Positions 26,881-34,557 of a DNA stretch of 64,000 nt are shown in pieces. A program made the position numbers and the translations under genes. Origin of the DNA: an uncultured bacterium (GTDB lineage Bacteria; Actinomycetota; Coriobacteriia; Coriobacteriales; Coriobacteriaceae); the NCBI GenBank assembly GCA_905215525.1, contig CAJMQJ010000001.1:496001-560000 (forward strand), in the 5' to 3' direction. The notes beneath the pieces are model-generated. The model ran no database searches, had not been told where the DNA came from, and saw only the letters and a program-made list of their open reading frames with translations. The first letter of the stretch is position 1. Each line of letters begins with the position of its first letter.

Positions 26881-27234
26881 GTGGGTGCTGTTAGCGGCAT
26901 GGCGCAGGTGAACGTTCGCGTAGATCGCCAGGTCAAGAACCGTGCCGAGGAGGTGCTGCGGCTTTCGGGCGGGTCACTGCCCGAGCTCATCAAAAAGGTG
27001 GTGGCCAAGGTCGCGCAGGGTGGCGGGCAGTGCGAGGAAGTGCTTGCGGCCGTCGACGACCGGCAGCAGACCGTCGCGCCCGATACTCCGTTCGCCGCAT
27101 CATGGGCGGCGGCAGATCAGCTTTACGCGGACCTGGGCATCGCTACGTCGCCCGTATCCGACGATCGCGGTTGGGAAACAATCTATTCCGAAGCCATGGA
27201 CGAGCACTATCGCCAAAAGGGGATGATCCTGTGA
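26881..27234 (+). CDS. RelB/DinJ-type antitoxin
   Basis: About 117 residues if the GTG at 26881 is used (upstream GAAGGGAGCGGGA); the ATG at 26899 is an alternative start with a poor ribosome site. AQVNVRVDRQVKNRAEEVL is the ribbon-helix-helix DNA-binding start of RelB/DinJ antitoxins. The C-terminal part, after GGG, would bind the toxin. Its last codons overlap the PIN toxin start. It probably represses its own promoter through the GCTAGC dyad. Confidence 0.85.
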   Translation: MGAVSGMAQVNVRVDRQVKNRAEEVLRLSGGSLPELIKKVVAKVAQGGGQCEEVLAAVDDRQQTVAPDTPFAASWAAADQLYADLGIATSPVSDDRGWETIYSEAMDEHYRQKGMIL

Positions 27235-27746
27235 GCGGGGCTCCCCTCAAAATAATAGTGGATGCCAACGTATGGGTTGATTCGTTTTGCGCCGACCATG
27301 CCGAGTCGCTTGCCGCGCGTGCGTTTATTGGGCGGGCGACGGAATCGGGCGCAACGTTGTTCTTTCCGGTGCATATCGCCAAGGACGTGCTGTACGTTGT
27401 CCAACACGAGCTGAAGCGTAGCGTTCTTGCCAGCGGGGGAGTGCTCGACGAGGCATCTGCCCGTGCAATTGGCGATGCGGCGTTGGCGTTTGTTCGGAAC
27501 ATGACCGAAAACGCCACGGCCGTGGGTGCAGATGCGTCGGACCTTTGGCTGGCCGACAAATACTTAGCGCTCCATCGCGATTACGAGGACAACTTGGTAC
27601 TCGCCGCATGCAAACGCGCACAGGTTGATTACTTGGTAACTAACGATCGCAAACTGCTCGAACATGCCGATCTTGCAGCAAAGACCCCGCGCCAAATAAT
27701 GCCGATTCTGGCTTTGGCCGAACGTGGTGGCGTGGCAATCGGTTAA
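27231..27746 (+). CDS. PIN-domain toxin (VapC-like ribonuclease)
   Basis: 171 residues from GTG 27231, overlapping the antitoxin stop by 4 bp and preceded by AGGGGATGAT. PIN-domain acidic residues are visible: IVDANVWVD at the N-terminus, and DYEDNLVLAACKRAQVDYLVTND near the end, where the ED and ND residues complete the Mg2+ site. VapC-type PIN toxins cleave tRNA or rRNA. Pairing with a RelB-type rather than VapB-type antitoxin is a mixed combination, though known in other bacteria. Confidence 0.87.
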   Translation: MSGAPLKIIVDANVWVDSFCADHAESLAARAFIGRATESGATLFFPVHIAKDVLYVVQHELKRSVLASGGVLDEASARAIGDAALAFVRNMTENATAVGADASDLWLADKYLALHRDYEDNLVLAACKRAQVDYLVTNDRKLLEHADLAAKTPRQIMPILALAERGGVAIG

Positions 27747-27758
27747 CGCGAACTGTTT

Positions 27759-27795
27759 GCGGGCCTCTTGGACGACGATGCGCCAAGGGGCCCGC
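27759..27795. terminator. Hairpin between convergent genes
   Basis: 13-bp stem GCGGGCCTCTTGG / CCAAGGGGCCCGC with one mismatch, without a long T-run. It lies between the PIN toxin and the convergent unknown gene. Confidence 0.5.
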
Positions 27796-27819
27796 GTCTG
27801 CTATTTACAAAAGCGCGGC

Positions 27820-28239
27820 CTAAATGGCGGGACTTTCTGCGAGCTGCTCGGCTGCCTTTTCGTCGGAGCTGTCGAGTGCTGCCAGACTGCGGTAGACCCA
27901 CTCGTTGACCTGGGTGTTCTTGACGCCTGCGGTCTGCATAAGGGCGCCTACCTCGCGGATTGCTGCGAACAGATCGGCCTTGGGACCCGCGAGCTCGACC
28001 TCGATACCGTGGTAGGCGGCCACGCCGCGGTTCTCACTCACGTGGTCGATAAAGCCCTCGACGGTCTCAAGCTGCTGGGCGAGAGCTGCATCATCGTCAA
28101 CGTCCAGCGCGACGAGTGCGTTCGATACCGTGAGGGCGGGATGTCCGCAGGGGACAAAGCCCTCGATGACATCCATAGCTTCGGTAATGGTTGAGCCCAG
28201 GCCCGCGAGGGCATCGACGAGTTGCTGCTTGGTATCCAT
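27820..28239 (-). CDS. Conserved-looking protein of unknown function
   Basis: 139 residues, acidic, mostly helical by appearance, no membrane segment. It begins MDTKQQLVDALAGLGSTITE and contains one Cys-Gly-His (VPCGHPAL). The start at 28239 has AAGGACC just upstream on its strand. Codon use is like the neighbours, which supports a real gene. I do not recognise a family. It stands alone between the convergent PIN toxin and the divergently oriented tmRNA. Confidence 0.7.
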   Translation of the reverse strand: MDTKQQLVDALAGLGSTITEAMDVIEGFVPCGHPALTVSNALVALDVDDDAALAQQLETVEGFIDHVSENRGVAAYHGIEVELAGPKADLFAAIREVGALMQTAGVKNTQVNEWVYRSLAALDSSDEKAAEQLAESPAI

Positions 28240-28478
28240 AACGGTCCTTTCGACGGGTCAATTTTGCTTGGCGAAAATATACGTGACGCGATCGGTAACA
28301 AAAGTGCGAAGTGCGGCGCACATTGGGGTCTTCACAGCTCGTGCATAGAACAGCTGTCCGCTTTCAGAACGTGGTAAGATAACACTCCACAAGCGGGGCT
28401 CGCCCCGTATGTTCCTTGAAAAGTCGACGGTTATCGGGTGTTTGCAGGCCCGATACCATCCAGACTTTCCCGACATTC

Positions 28479-28842
28479 GGGGGCGACTGGTTTCGACACG
28501 ATAGCTCTGAGAGAGGAAGCAAGCCGAGGTCTCCTCGCCTCGTTAAACAGGGGTACCGTCAAATTGAATTGACAACAACTCTTCTTTTGAGCCTATGGCT
28601 CTCGCTGCTTAATTTATAGCGGCGCGTCAACCCGGTGATTTCCCCGACACCGGCGCGACGTCATCTTAGGGGAATGCTCCTGCGCACGTAATCGGTATGG
28701 CGCGGGCTAAGACCGAACCGGTTAGGACGTCGCGAGCGTGTCGCTGCGCGCAAGGCGTCCGAGACTAAACCAGCGACTGAGCTTGGAGATGCCAATCAGG
28801 GGGCTTTCGTGGACCGGAGTTCGATTCTCCGCGCCTCCACCA
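28479..28842 (+). ncRNA. ssrA: Transfer-messenger RNA (tmRNA)
   Basis: Rescues stalled ribosomes and tags nascent peptides. The 5' end GGGGGCGACTGGTTTCGACACG and the 3' end GGTTCGATTC-like T-arm plus CGCCTCC ACCA pair as a 7-bp acceptor stem (28479-28485 with 28832-28838), and the CCA is encoded. The tag frame at 28571-28612 reads DNNSSFEPMALAA and stops; the A-L-A-A end is typical. The exact resume codon is uncertain. Confidence 0.97.
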
Positions 28843-28850
28843 ATAGTTAC

Positions 28851-28884
28851 AGGCAGGTAGATATTCGTATCTACCTGCCTTTTC
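28851..28884 (+). terminator. Terminator of ssrA
   Basis: 13-bp perfect stem with a TTCG tetraloop (AGGCAGGTAGATA / TATCTACCTGCCT) and TTTT. Confidence 0.93.
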
Positions 28885-28898
28885 ATTTCTAGCCCGTA

Positions 28899-29129
28899 CC
28901 GCGGAGAATCGAACTCTGTGCAGGGCGCGAGCGTAAAGAAAACGCGTAAGCGTTTTTAGCCCGCGGGCGAGGACGCCGGCAGGCGGCCGAAGCCGGTGCG
29001 TGTTCGCGAAGCAAACACGCGGATTCTTCGCGCAAAGCCCCAGCCAAAACAGATGTGCTGCCGACGGCATTTCTGCTGGCTGTGCCCCGCGCCGACAGAT
29101 CCCCTTCATCCGCGGAGAATCGAACTCTG
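28899..29129. repeat. Antisense T-arm element beside ssrA
   Basis: The 20-nt string CCGCGGAGAATCGAACTCTG occurs at 28899-28918 and 29110-29129. Its reverse complement contains 16 nt identical to the T-arm and acceptor of the tmRNA (28818-28833). Between the copies lie GC-rich DNA and the near-palindrome AAACGCGTAAGCGTTTT (28940-28956), which is shared with the tRNA-Glu region. The 28885-29201 gap has no believable gene; frames here translate tRNA-like sequence. Confidence 0.75.
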
Positions 29130-29201
29130 CTCCAAAACCCATGCGCCCTCCATCCCAAAACTGGGTAGAAGAAAGTCAAAACGCAATCGCAGGAGGTCAA
29201 T

Positions 29202-30107
29202 ATGACTGCAGAAGATAAGGCAAAGAACGCCGGCAAGGTCGCGCTCGTCTTGGAGGGTGGCAGTTTTCGTGGGCAATTTACCGCGGGCGTGCTCGACGTT
29301 CTCATGGAGGCCGGCGTCGAGATTCCGGCTGTCTACGGCGTATCGGCCGGCGCCCTCAACGGCGTCAACTACAAGTCGCACCAGATCGGCCGCACCAACC
29401 GAGTCAATTTGACCTTCTGCAACGACAGCCGCTACATGGGCGCCGCGTCGTTTGCGTCCACGGGTTCCATCGTGGGTTACGACTTTATCTTCAACGACGT
29501 CCAGGACCGCCTGGATCCTTTTGATAACGAGACGTTCGACGCCAGCCCTATCGAGATGTACGCCGTCGCGACGGACATGCTGTTTGGAACCGCTGCCTAC
29601 CTGCCGGTCAAAAGCGCCGTGCTCGACCTCGACGCCGTGCGCGCCTCGACGTCGCTGCCGCTGGTGACGCCGCCGGTCGAGATCGACGGGCACAAATACG
29701 TCGACGGCGGCGTAGCCGATTCGGTCCCCATCGAGCACGTGCTGGAGGAGGCGGGCTTCGATCGCGCGGTTGTCATTGTCACGCAGGACCGCTCGTACGA
29801 GAAAAAGCCCTACGAGTTTATGCCTGCCGCGCGCGCCCGCTATGTCGACTACCCCTATCTGCTCGAGGCTATCGAGACGCGCCACGACCGCTATAACCTC
29901 CAGCGCATGCACCTGTGGAAGTATGAGCGCGAGGGCCGCGCGCTGGTCATTGCTCCGCAAAAGCCGGTCGAGGTCGGCCATGTCGAGCACGATCCGGCAA
30001 AGCTTTTGGACCTGTATATCCAGGGCCGTCAGGAGGCAAAGCGCTTGCTGGGAGATATCGAGGCGTTTGTCGAGCGTCAACGCTGCGACATCACGGCTCG
30101 TGGATGA
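29202..30107 (+). CDS. Patatin-like phospholipase
   Basis: 301 residues; ATG 29202 with AGGAGGTCAAT upstream. The Ser-Asp dyad of patatins is visible: glycine-rich LEGGSFRGQF oxyanion loop, nucleophile elbow GVSAG (Ser near residue 48) and VDGGVADS with the catalytic Asp. It belongs to the small bacterial YjjU/RssA-like branch, usually an intracellular acyl hydrolase of uncertain substrate. It stands alone, with about 130 bp before rplM. Confidence 0.93.
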   Translation: MTAEDKAKNAGKVALVLEGGSFRGQFTAGVLDVLMEAGVEIPAVYGVSAGALNGVNYKSHQIGRTNRVNLTFCNDSRYMGAASFASTGSIVGYDFIFNDVQDRLDPFDNETFDASPIEMYAVATDMLFGTAAYLPVKSAVLDLDAVRASTSLPLVTPPVEIDGHKYVDGGVADSVPIEHVLEEAGFDRAVVIVTQDRSYEKKPYEFMPAARARYVDYPYLLEAIETRHDRYNLQRMHLWKYEREGRALVIAPQKPVEVGHVEHDPAKLLDLYIQGRQEAKRLLGDIEAFVERQRCDITARG

Positions 30108-30237
30108 CATGTGCAGAAACTCTGGTCGGAGCCAAAATACCTGTTGACTCGTACGGCGAGCGGGGTAATATGGACGGGTTACTTGCAGAGCCCCGTGAAT
30201 CTCTGTAACAACACGTACTGTACATGGAGGAGTCTAA

Positions 30238-30681
30238 GTGATTTCGAAATCGACTCACTACGCCAAGCAGGGCGAGGTCCAGCGCAACTGGGTTCTCGTC
30301 GACGCCGATGGTGCTGTCCTGGGCCGTCTTGCCACCCAGATCGCAATGATCCTGCGCGGTAAGAACAAGCCCCAGTTCACGCCCAACAGCGACTGCGGCG
30401 ACTTCGTTGTCGTCATCAACGCCGATAAGGTCCAGCTTACCGGTAACAAGGCCGACACGAAGACCTATTATCGCCACAGCGGCTACAACGGCGGCCTCAA
30501 GGCTGAGAGCTTCCGCCAGGCTATGGAGAAGCACCCGGAGAAGGTCATCGAGCGCGCCGTTCGCGGTATGCTGCCCAAGACCACCCTCGGCCGTGCCCAG
30601 ATGACCAAGCTTAAGGTCTACGCTGGTGCCGAGCATCCGCATGCTGCCCAGAACCCCACGAAGATTGAGCTGGAGGCTTAA
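30238..30681 (+). CDS. rplM: 50S ribosomal protein L13
   Basis: 147 residues from GTG 30238 preceded by TGGAGGAGTCTAA. Family landmarks are NWVLVDADGAVLGRLATQIA, the GDFVVVINADKV strand and the RAVRGMLPK region. It forms the usual rplM-rpsI pair, with only 2 bp between the genes. Confidence 0.98.
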   Translation: MISKSTHYAKQGEVQRNWVLVDADGAVLGRLATQIAMILRGKNKPQFTPNSDCGDFVVVINADKVQLTGNKADTKTYYRHSGYNGGLKAESFRQAMEKHPEKVIERAVRGMLPKTTLGRAQMTKLKVYAGAEHPHAAQNPTKIELEA

Positions 30682-30683
30682 AG

Positions 30684-31079
<396 letters not shown>

Positions 31080-31110
31080 GGTTTTATCTCCTTTCGAGAT
31101 ACAATGTACA

Positions 31111-31153
31111 AGCGGGGCCTGCCGATTCCTCGGCGGGTCCCGCTTTTCTTTTT
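31111..31153 (+). terminator. Terminator of rplM-rpsI
   Basis: Imperfect GC-rich stem AGCGGGGCCTGCCGA / TCGGCGGGTCCCGCT followed by TTTTCTTTTT. Confidence 0.85.
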
Positions 31154-31202
31154 CGACTAGGGTGGGCGGTTGCATATCGCCTGCTAGGGAAGGAGCGATC
31201 CT

Positions 31203-32540
31203 ATGCCCCAGAACATCTTCGGTACCGACGGCGTCCGTGGCGTCGCCAATGCCGACCTCTCGTGCGACCTCGCGTTTCGCCTGGGCCGCGCGGCGACCAA
31301 GTTCCTTGGTCCGGATATCTGCGTCGGCCGCGACACGCGTCTTTCGGGCACCATGCTCGAGAGCGCTCTGACCGCCGGCATCATGGCCGAGGGCGGCCGT
31401 CCGCACTGCTGCGGCGTTATCCCTACGCCGGCCGTGGCGCTGCTCACCGTCCAAAATGAGCTCGACGGTGGCATCGTCATCTCCGCTTCGCACAATCCGC
31501 CGGAGTTCAACGGCATCAAGTTCTTTAGCCGCAAGGGCATGAAGCTTCCCGATGCTGTCGAGGAAGAGATCAGCGCCTGGGTCATGTCCGAGGAGGCCAT
31601 GGCTGCCGACACGCTGCCGACCGGCGCCGGTGTGGGTCACATCATCAAGATGAAAGACGCCCGCAAGGCCTATGTCGATCATGCCATCAGCACGCTCGAC
31701 GGCCTTAAGCTCGATGGCCTGGTTGTTGCCGTCGACTGCGGCCACGGTGCTTCCTGCCAGACCACGCCCGCTGCGCTGCAGCGCCTGGGCGCCACGGTCC
31801 ATGCCATCAACACCGATTACTGCGGCACCGACATTAACGTTGAGTGCGGCTCCACTCACCTTGAGCCCCTGCGCGAGCTCGTGCTGCGCACCCACGCCGA
31901 TATCGGCCTGGCCCACGACGGCGACGCCGACCGCGTACTGTTCGTGGACAGCGAGGGCAATGAGATCGACGGTGACTACATCCTGGCTATCTGCGGTTCT
32001 GACCTCGCCGCCCGCGGCAAGCTCGCCAACTCCGAGATCGTCTCGACCGTCATGTGCAACCTGGGCTTCTCCATCGCTATGAAGGAGCAGGGCTTCGAGA
32101 TGGTTCAGACCGCCGTGGGCGATCGCTACGTTCTGGAGCGTATGCTCGCGGATGGCGCCGTCATCGGCGGCGAGCAGTCCGGCCACATCATCTTCCTGGA
32201 GCACAACACCACCGGTGACGGTCTGGTGACGGCTCTGCAGCTGCTGGCCGTGCTCAAGCGCACCGGTCGTACCCTCACCGATCTTGCCGGCATCATGAAG
32301 AAGTACCCGCAGGTACTCGTCAACGTGCATTCCGACAACAAGGCTGGTCTGGATGATTGCCAGCCCATCTGGGATGCCGTCGCTGCTGCCGAGAAGGAAC
32401 TTGACGGCCGCGGTCGCATTCTGGTGCGTCCGAGCGGTACCGAGCCGCTGGTCCGCGTTATGGCCGAGGCCGAGACGCACGAGCTGACCCAGCGCGTTGT
32501 CGACGACATCGTCGAGGTTGTCAAGCGCGAACTTCCCTAA
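31203..32540 (+). CDS. glmM: Phosphoglucosamine mutase
   Basis: 445 residues. Interconverts glucosamine-6-P and glucosamine-1-P on the way to UDP-GlcNAc for cell wall synthesis. The phosphoserine loop SASHNPPEFNGIKFF, the metal loop DGDADR, the sugar loop GGEQSGHII and the phosphate loop RPSGTEPLVRVM are all present. The start follows AAGGAGCGATCCT. Its closeness to a PTS IIA and nagB groups amino-sugar functions. Confidence 0.97.
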   Translation: MPQNIFGTDGVRGVANADLSCDLAFRLGRAATKFLGPDICVGRDTRLSGTMLESALTAGIMAEGGRPHCCGVIPTPAVALLTVQNELDGGIVISASHNPPEFNGIKFFSRKGMKLPDAVEEEISAWVMSEEAMAADTLPTGAGVGHIIKMKDARKAYVDHAISTLDGLKLDGLVVAVDCGHGASCQTTPAALQRLGATVHAINTDYCGTDINVECGSTHLEPLRELVLRTHADIGLAHDGDADRVLFVDSEGNEIDGDYILAICGSDLAARGKLANSEIVSTVMCNLGFSIAMKEQGFEMVQTAVGDRYVLERMLADGAVIGGEQSGHIIFLEHNTTGDGLVTALQLLAVLKRTGRTLTDLAGIMKKYPQVLVNVHSDNKAGLDDCQPIWDAVAAAEKELDGRGRILVRPSGTEPLVRVMAEAETHELTQRVVDDIVEVVKRELP

Positions 32541-32611
32541 TGGTCAAAAACGAGTGCCAAGTGGTAAACTGTTAAGGCTATTTTGGTCAATTGGTATGTC
32601 CGAGGGGGAGC

Positions 32612-33109
32612 ATGTTCACTAAAGTCCTAAGGTCTTTTGGTATGCGTGGTCGAGTCCTTACGCTGGATGCTCCCATCTCGGGCGACGTCATTCCGCTTTC
32701 CGAGGTAAACGACCAGACATTTGCCACCGGCCTTTTGGGCCAGGGCGTGGCGATTCAGCCTACCGGCACGCGTGTGATTGCACCGGCTGATGCCAAGGTC
32801 GAGGCCATTTTTCCCACGGGACACGCTGTTGCGCTTAACACGGTCGATGGCTTGGACGTGCTCATCCACGTTGGTTTGGACACTGTTCAGCTTGAGGGCA
32901 AGCACTTTACCGTACATGCGCAAGTGGGTGACATCGTCCATAAGGGCGATGTGCTCATTGAGTTCGATCGCGAGGCAATTGCTGCCGAGGGCTACGATGT
33001 GACGGTTCCCATCTTGGTGTGCAACTCTGTTGAGTTCTCGAGCATCAAGGGCTCCGTTGGCGTGCATGTCGAAGAGATGGACCAGCTCATCGTTGCTCGC
33101 GAGCGCTAG
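32612..33109 (+). CDS. crr: PTS glucose-type EIIA protein
   Basis: 165 residues, single domain; ATG 32612 after GAGGGGGAGC. Carries phosphate from HPr to a sugar-specific EIIB. The active His is in DVLIHVGLDTV, and the partner His lies in AIFPTGHAVAL. The family hallmark GVAIQPTG is present. No EIIB or EIIC gene is adjacent, so it must serve permeases elsewhere. The position between glmM and nagB suggests, but does not prove, an amino-sugar permease. Confidence 0.92.
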   Translation: MFTKVLRSFGMRGRVLTLDAPISGDVIPLSEVNDQTFATGLLGQGVAIQPTGTRVIAPADAKVEAIFPTGHAVALNTVDGLDVLIHVGLDTVQLEGKHFTVHAQVGDIVHKGDVLIEFDREAIAAEGYDVTVPILVCNSVEFSSIKGSVGVHVEEMDQLIVARER

Positions 33110-33381
33110 CAAGTGCACGTGGCCATTAGCCTACAATTCAAACACGTTTACGGAGGGCGCCCTTGAAAGAGGACGCCCTCCGTGGCAAGATGGGATTTGT
33201 CCGAAGCTAAAAGGCTTCGGGTCACCGTGGACGGGCAGGGGCCTCGACGCGGCTAGACACGAGACACATACATTACGCGACCTCGCCCTGGTGGCCGCAC
33301 ACGTTGGTTGCGGCCGACGCGGGCCGCGGGCAAGTGCTTGTAAGGGGAGCCTTGCCTCTCTTGTACGAGAAAGGACGCGTA
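33110..33381 (+). other. Structured leader before nagB
   Basis: 272 bp without a gene. Contains a GC hairpin CGGAGGGCG / CGCCCTCCG (about 33150-33182), which may end the EIIA transcript. Further hairpins are CCGAAGC/GCTTCGG and GGCCGCA/TGCGGCC. The last structures sit close to the nagB ribosome site, so a regulatory 5' UTR is possible. Confidence 0.4.
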
Positions 33382-34110
33382 ATGAAGATCATTAAAGCTA
33401 AAGACTACGAGGATATGAGCCGCAAGGCCGCCAATATTATCTCGGCGCAGGTTATCCTCAGGCCCGACTGTGTGCTGGGACTTGCCACCGGCTCCACCCC
33501 GATCGGTGCCTACAAGCAGCTCGCTGCTTGGTACGAGAAGGGCGACGTCGACTTTGCCGAGGTCAGCACCTACAACCTGGACGAGTATCGCGGCCTTTCG
33601 CACGACGATCCCCAGAGCTATCACTATTTCATGCGTGAGAACTTCTTCGATCACATCAACATCGACCTGAACAACACGCATGTGCCCGACGGTTCCAACC
33701 CCGATGCCGCCGCTGCCTGCTCTGAGTACGACAAGATCGTCGCCGCCGCCGGTTACCCGGATCTGCAGCTGCTCGGCATTGGCAACAACGGCCACATCGG
33801 TTTCAACGAGCCCGATGACCACTTCTCCAAGGGCACGCACTGCGTCGACCTCACCGAGAGCACCATTCAGGCCAACAGCCGCCTGTTCGACAGCATCGAC
33901 GACGTTCCCCGTCAGGCCTACACCATGGGCACCCAGACCATCATGTATGCCCGCATGATCCTGGTCGTCGCCAACGGCGAGGCCAAGGCTCAGGCCGTGC
34001 ATGACATGTGCTACGGTCCGGTTACGCCGGCGTGCCCGGCTTCGATCCTGCAGCTGCACACCAACTGCGTTGTCGTTGCCGACGAGGCCGCCCTTTCGCT
34101 CTGCGAGTAG
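33382..34110 (+). CDS. nagB: Glucosamine-6-phosphate deaminase
   Basis: 242 residues; ATG 33382 follows GAAAGGACGCGTA. Converts glucosamine-6-P to fructose-6-P and ammonia. Landmarks are VLGLATGSTPIGAYKQL, NLDEYRGL with the base Asp, and LGIGNNGHIGFNEP with the catalytic His. Length is typical of the short Gram-positive form, without the C-terminal allosteric extension. Confidence 0.97.
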   Translation: MKIIKAKDYEDMSRKAANIISAQVILRPDCVLGLATGSTPIGAYKQLAAWYEKGDVDFAEVSTYNLDEYRGLSHDDPQSYHYFMRENFFDHINIDLNNTHVPDGSNPDAAAACSEYDKIVAAAGYPDLQLLGIGNNGHIGFNEPDDHFSKGTHCVDLTESTIQANSRLFDSIDDVPRQAYTMGTQTIMYARMILVVANGEAKAQAVHDMCYGPVTPACPASILQLHTNCVVVADEAALSLCE

Positions 34111-34142
34111 CGCGAATCCTGCACCTCGACATAGCCTTGCCT

Positions 34143-34170
34143 AAGGCCTCCGCTTTGCGGGGGCCTTTTT
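34143..34170 (+). terminator. Terminator of nagB
   Basis: Stem AAGGCCTCCGC / GCGGGGGCCTT with a short loop and five T. Confidence 0.85.
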
Positions 34171-34557
34171 GCTATCCCTTTCCGCCCGCTTGACCAAAAT
34201 CTTGCCGCAAGCTTGACGAATGCCGGATGTCAAACAGCTTGATTCATTCCATATCAGATTCTATGCAAAAATGCCACTAAAAGGTCGTAGACGGTAGCGG
34301 GTGCTAGGCGAGTTGAATGACATGGCTGAACCTTGTTCATTTGCGTTACACTGCCGCTTAGATGGGACAAGCTGACAAGCCATTTACCTGCTTAAAGACC
34401 GATTAGTCGGGGGATTAATAACAATCGGCCCTCGCTGTACAAAAACTTGCCGCTTGCGTACCAAAAGACAACCTAAAACACAAGGTCGCTCTATTCATAG
34501 CGCGGCTTGTATGGTCTTGCGGTTACAGTGTCCATACGGTCGAGTTGAGGAGCGGGC
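34171..34557 (+). other. Upstream region of the BTAD regulator
   Basis: 387 bp without a gene. A loose dyad CCGATT/AATCGG lies near 34400-34432. The last 20 bp carry the GAGGAG ribosome site of the regulator. No clear promoter hexamers at ideal spacing were found. Confidence 0.4.

Noticed and set aside
28765..29142. 125-codon minus-strand frame over the tmRNA 3' end
   Set aside because: Reads through antisense tmRNA and the T-arm repeats (RRGESNSGP); not a protein gene.
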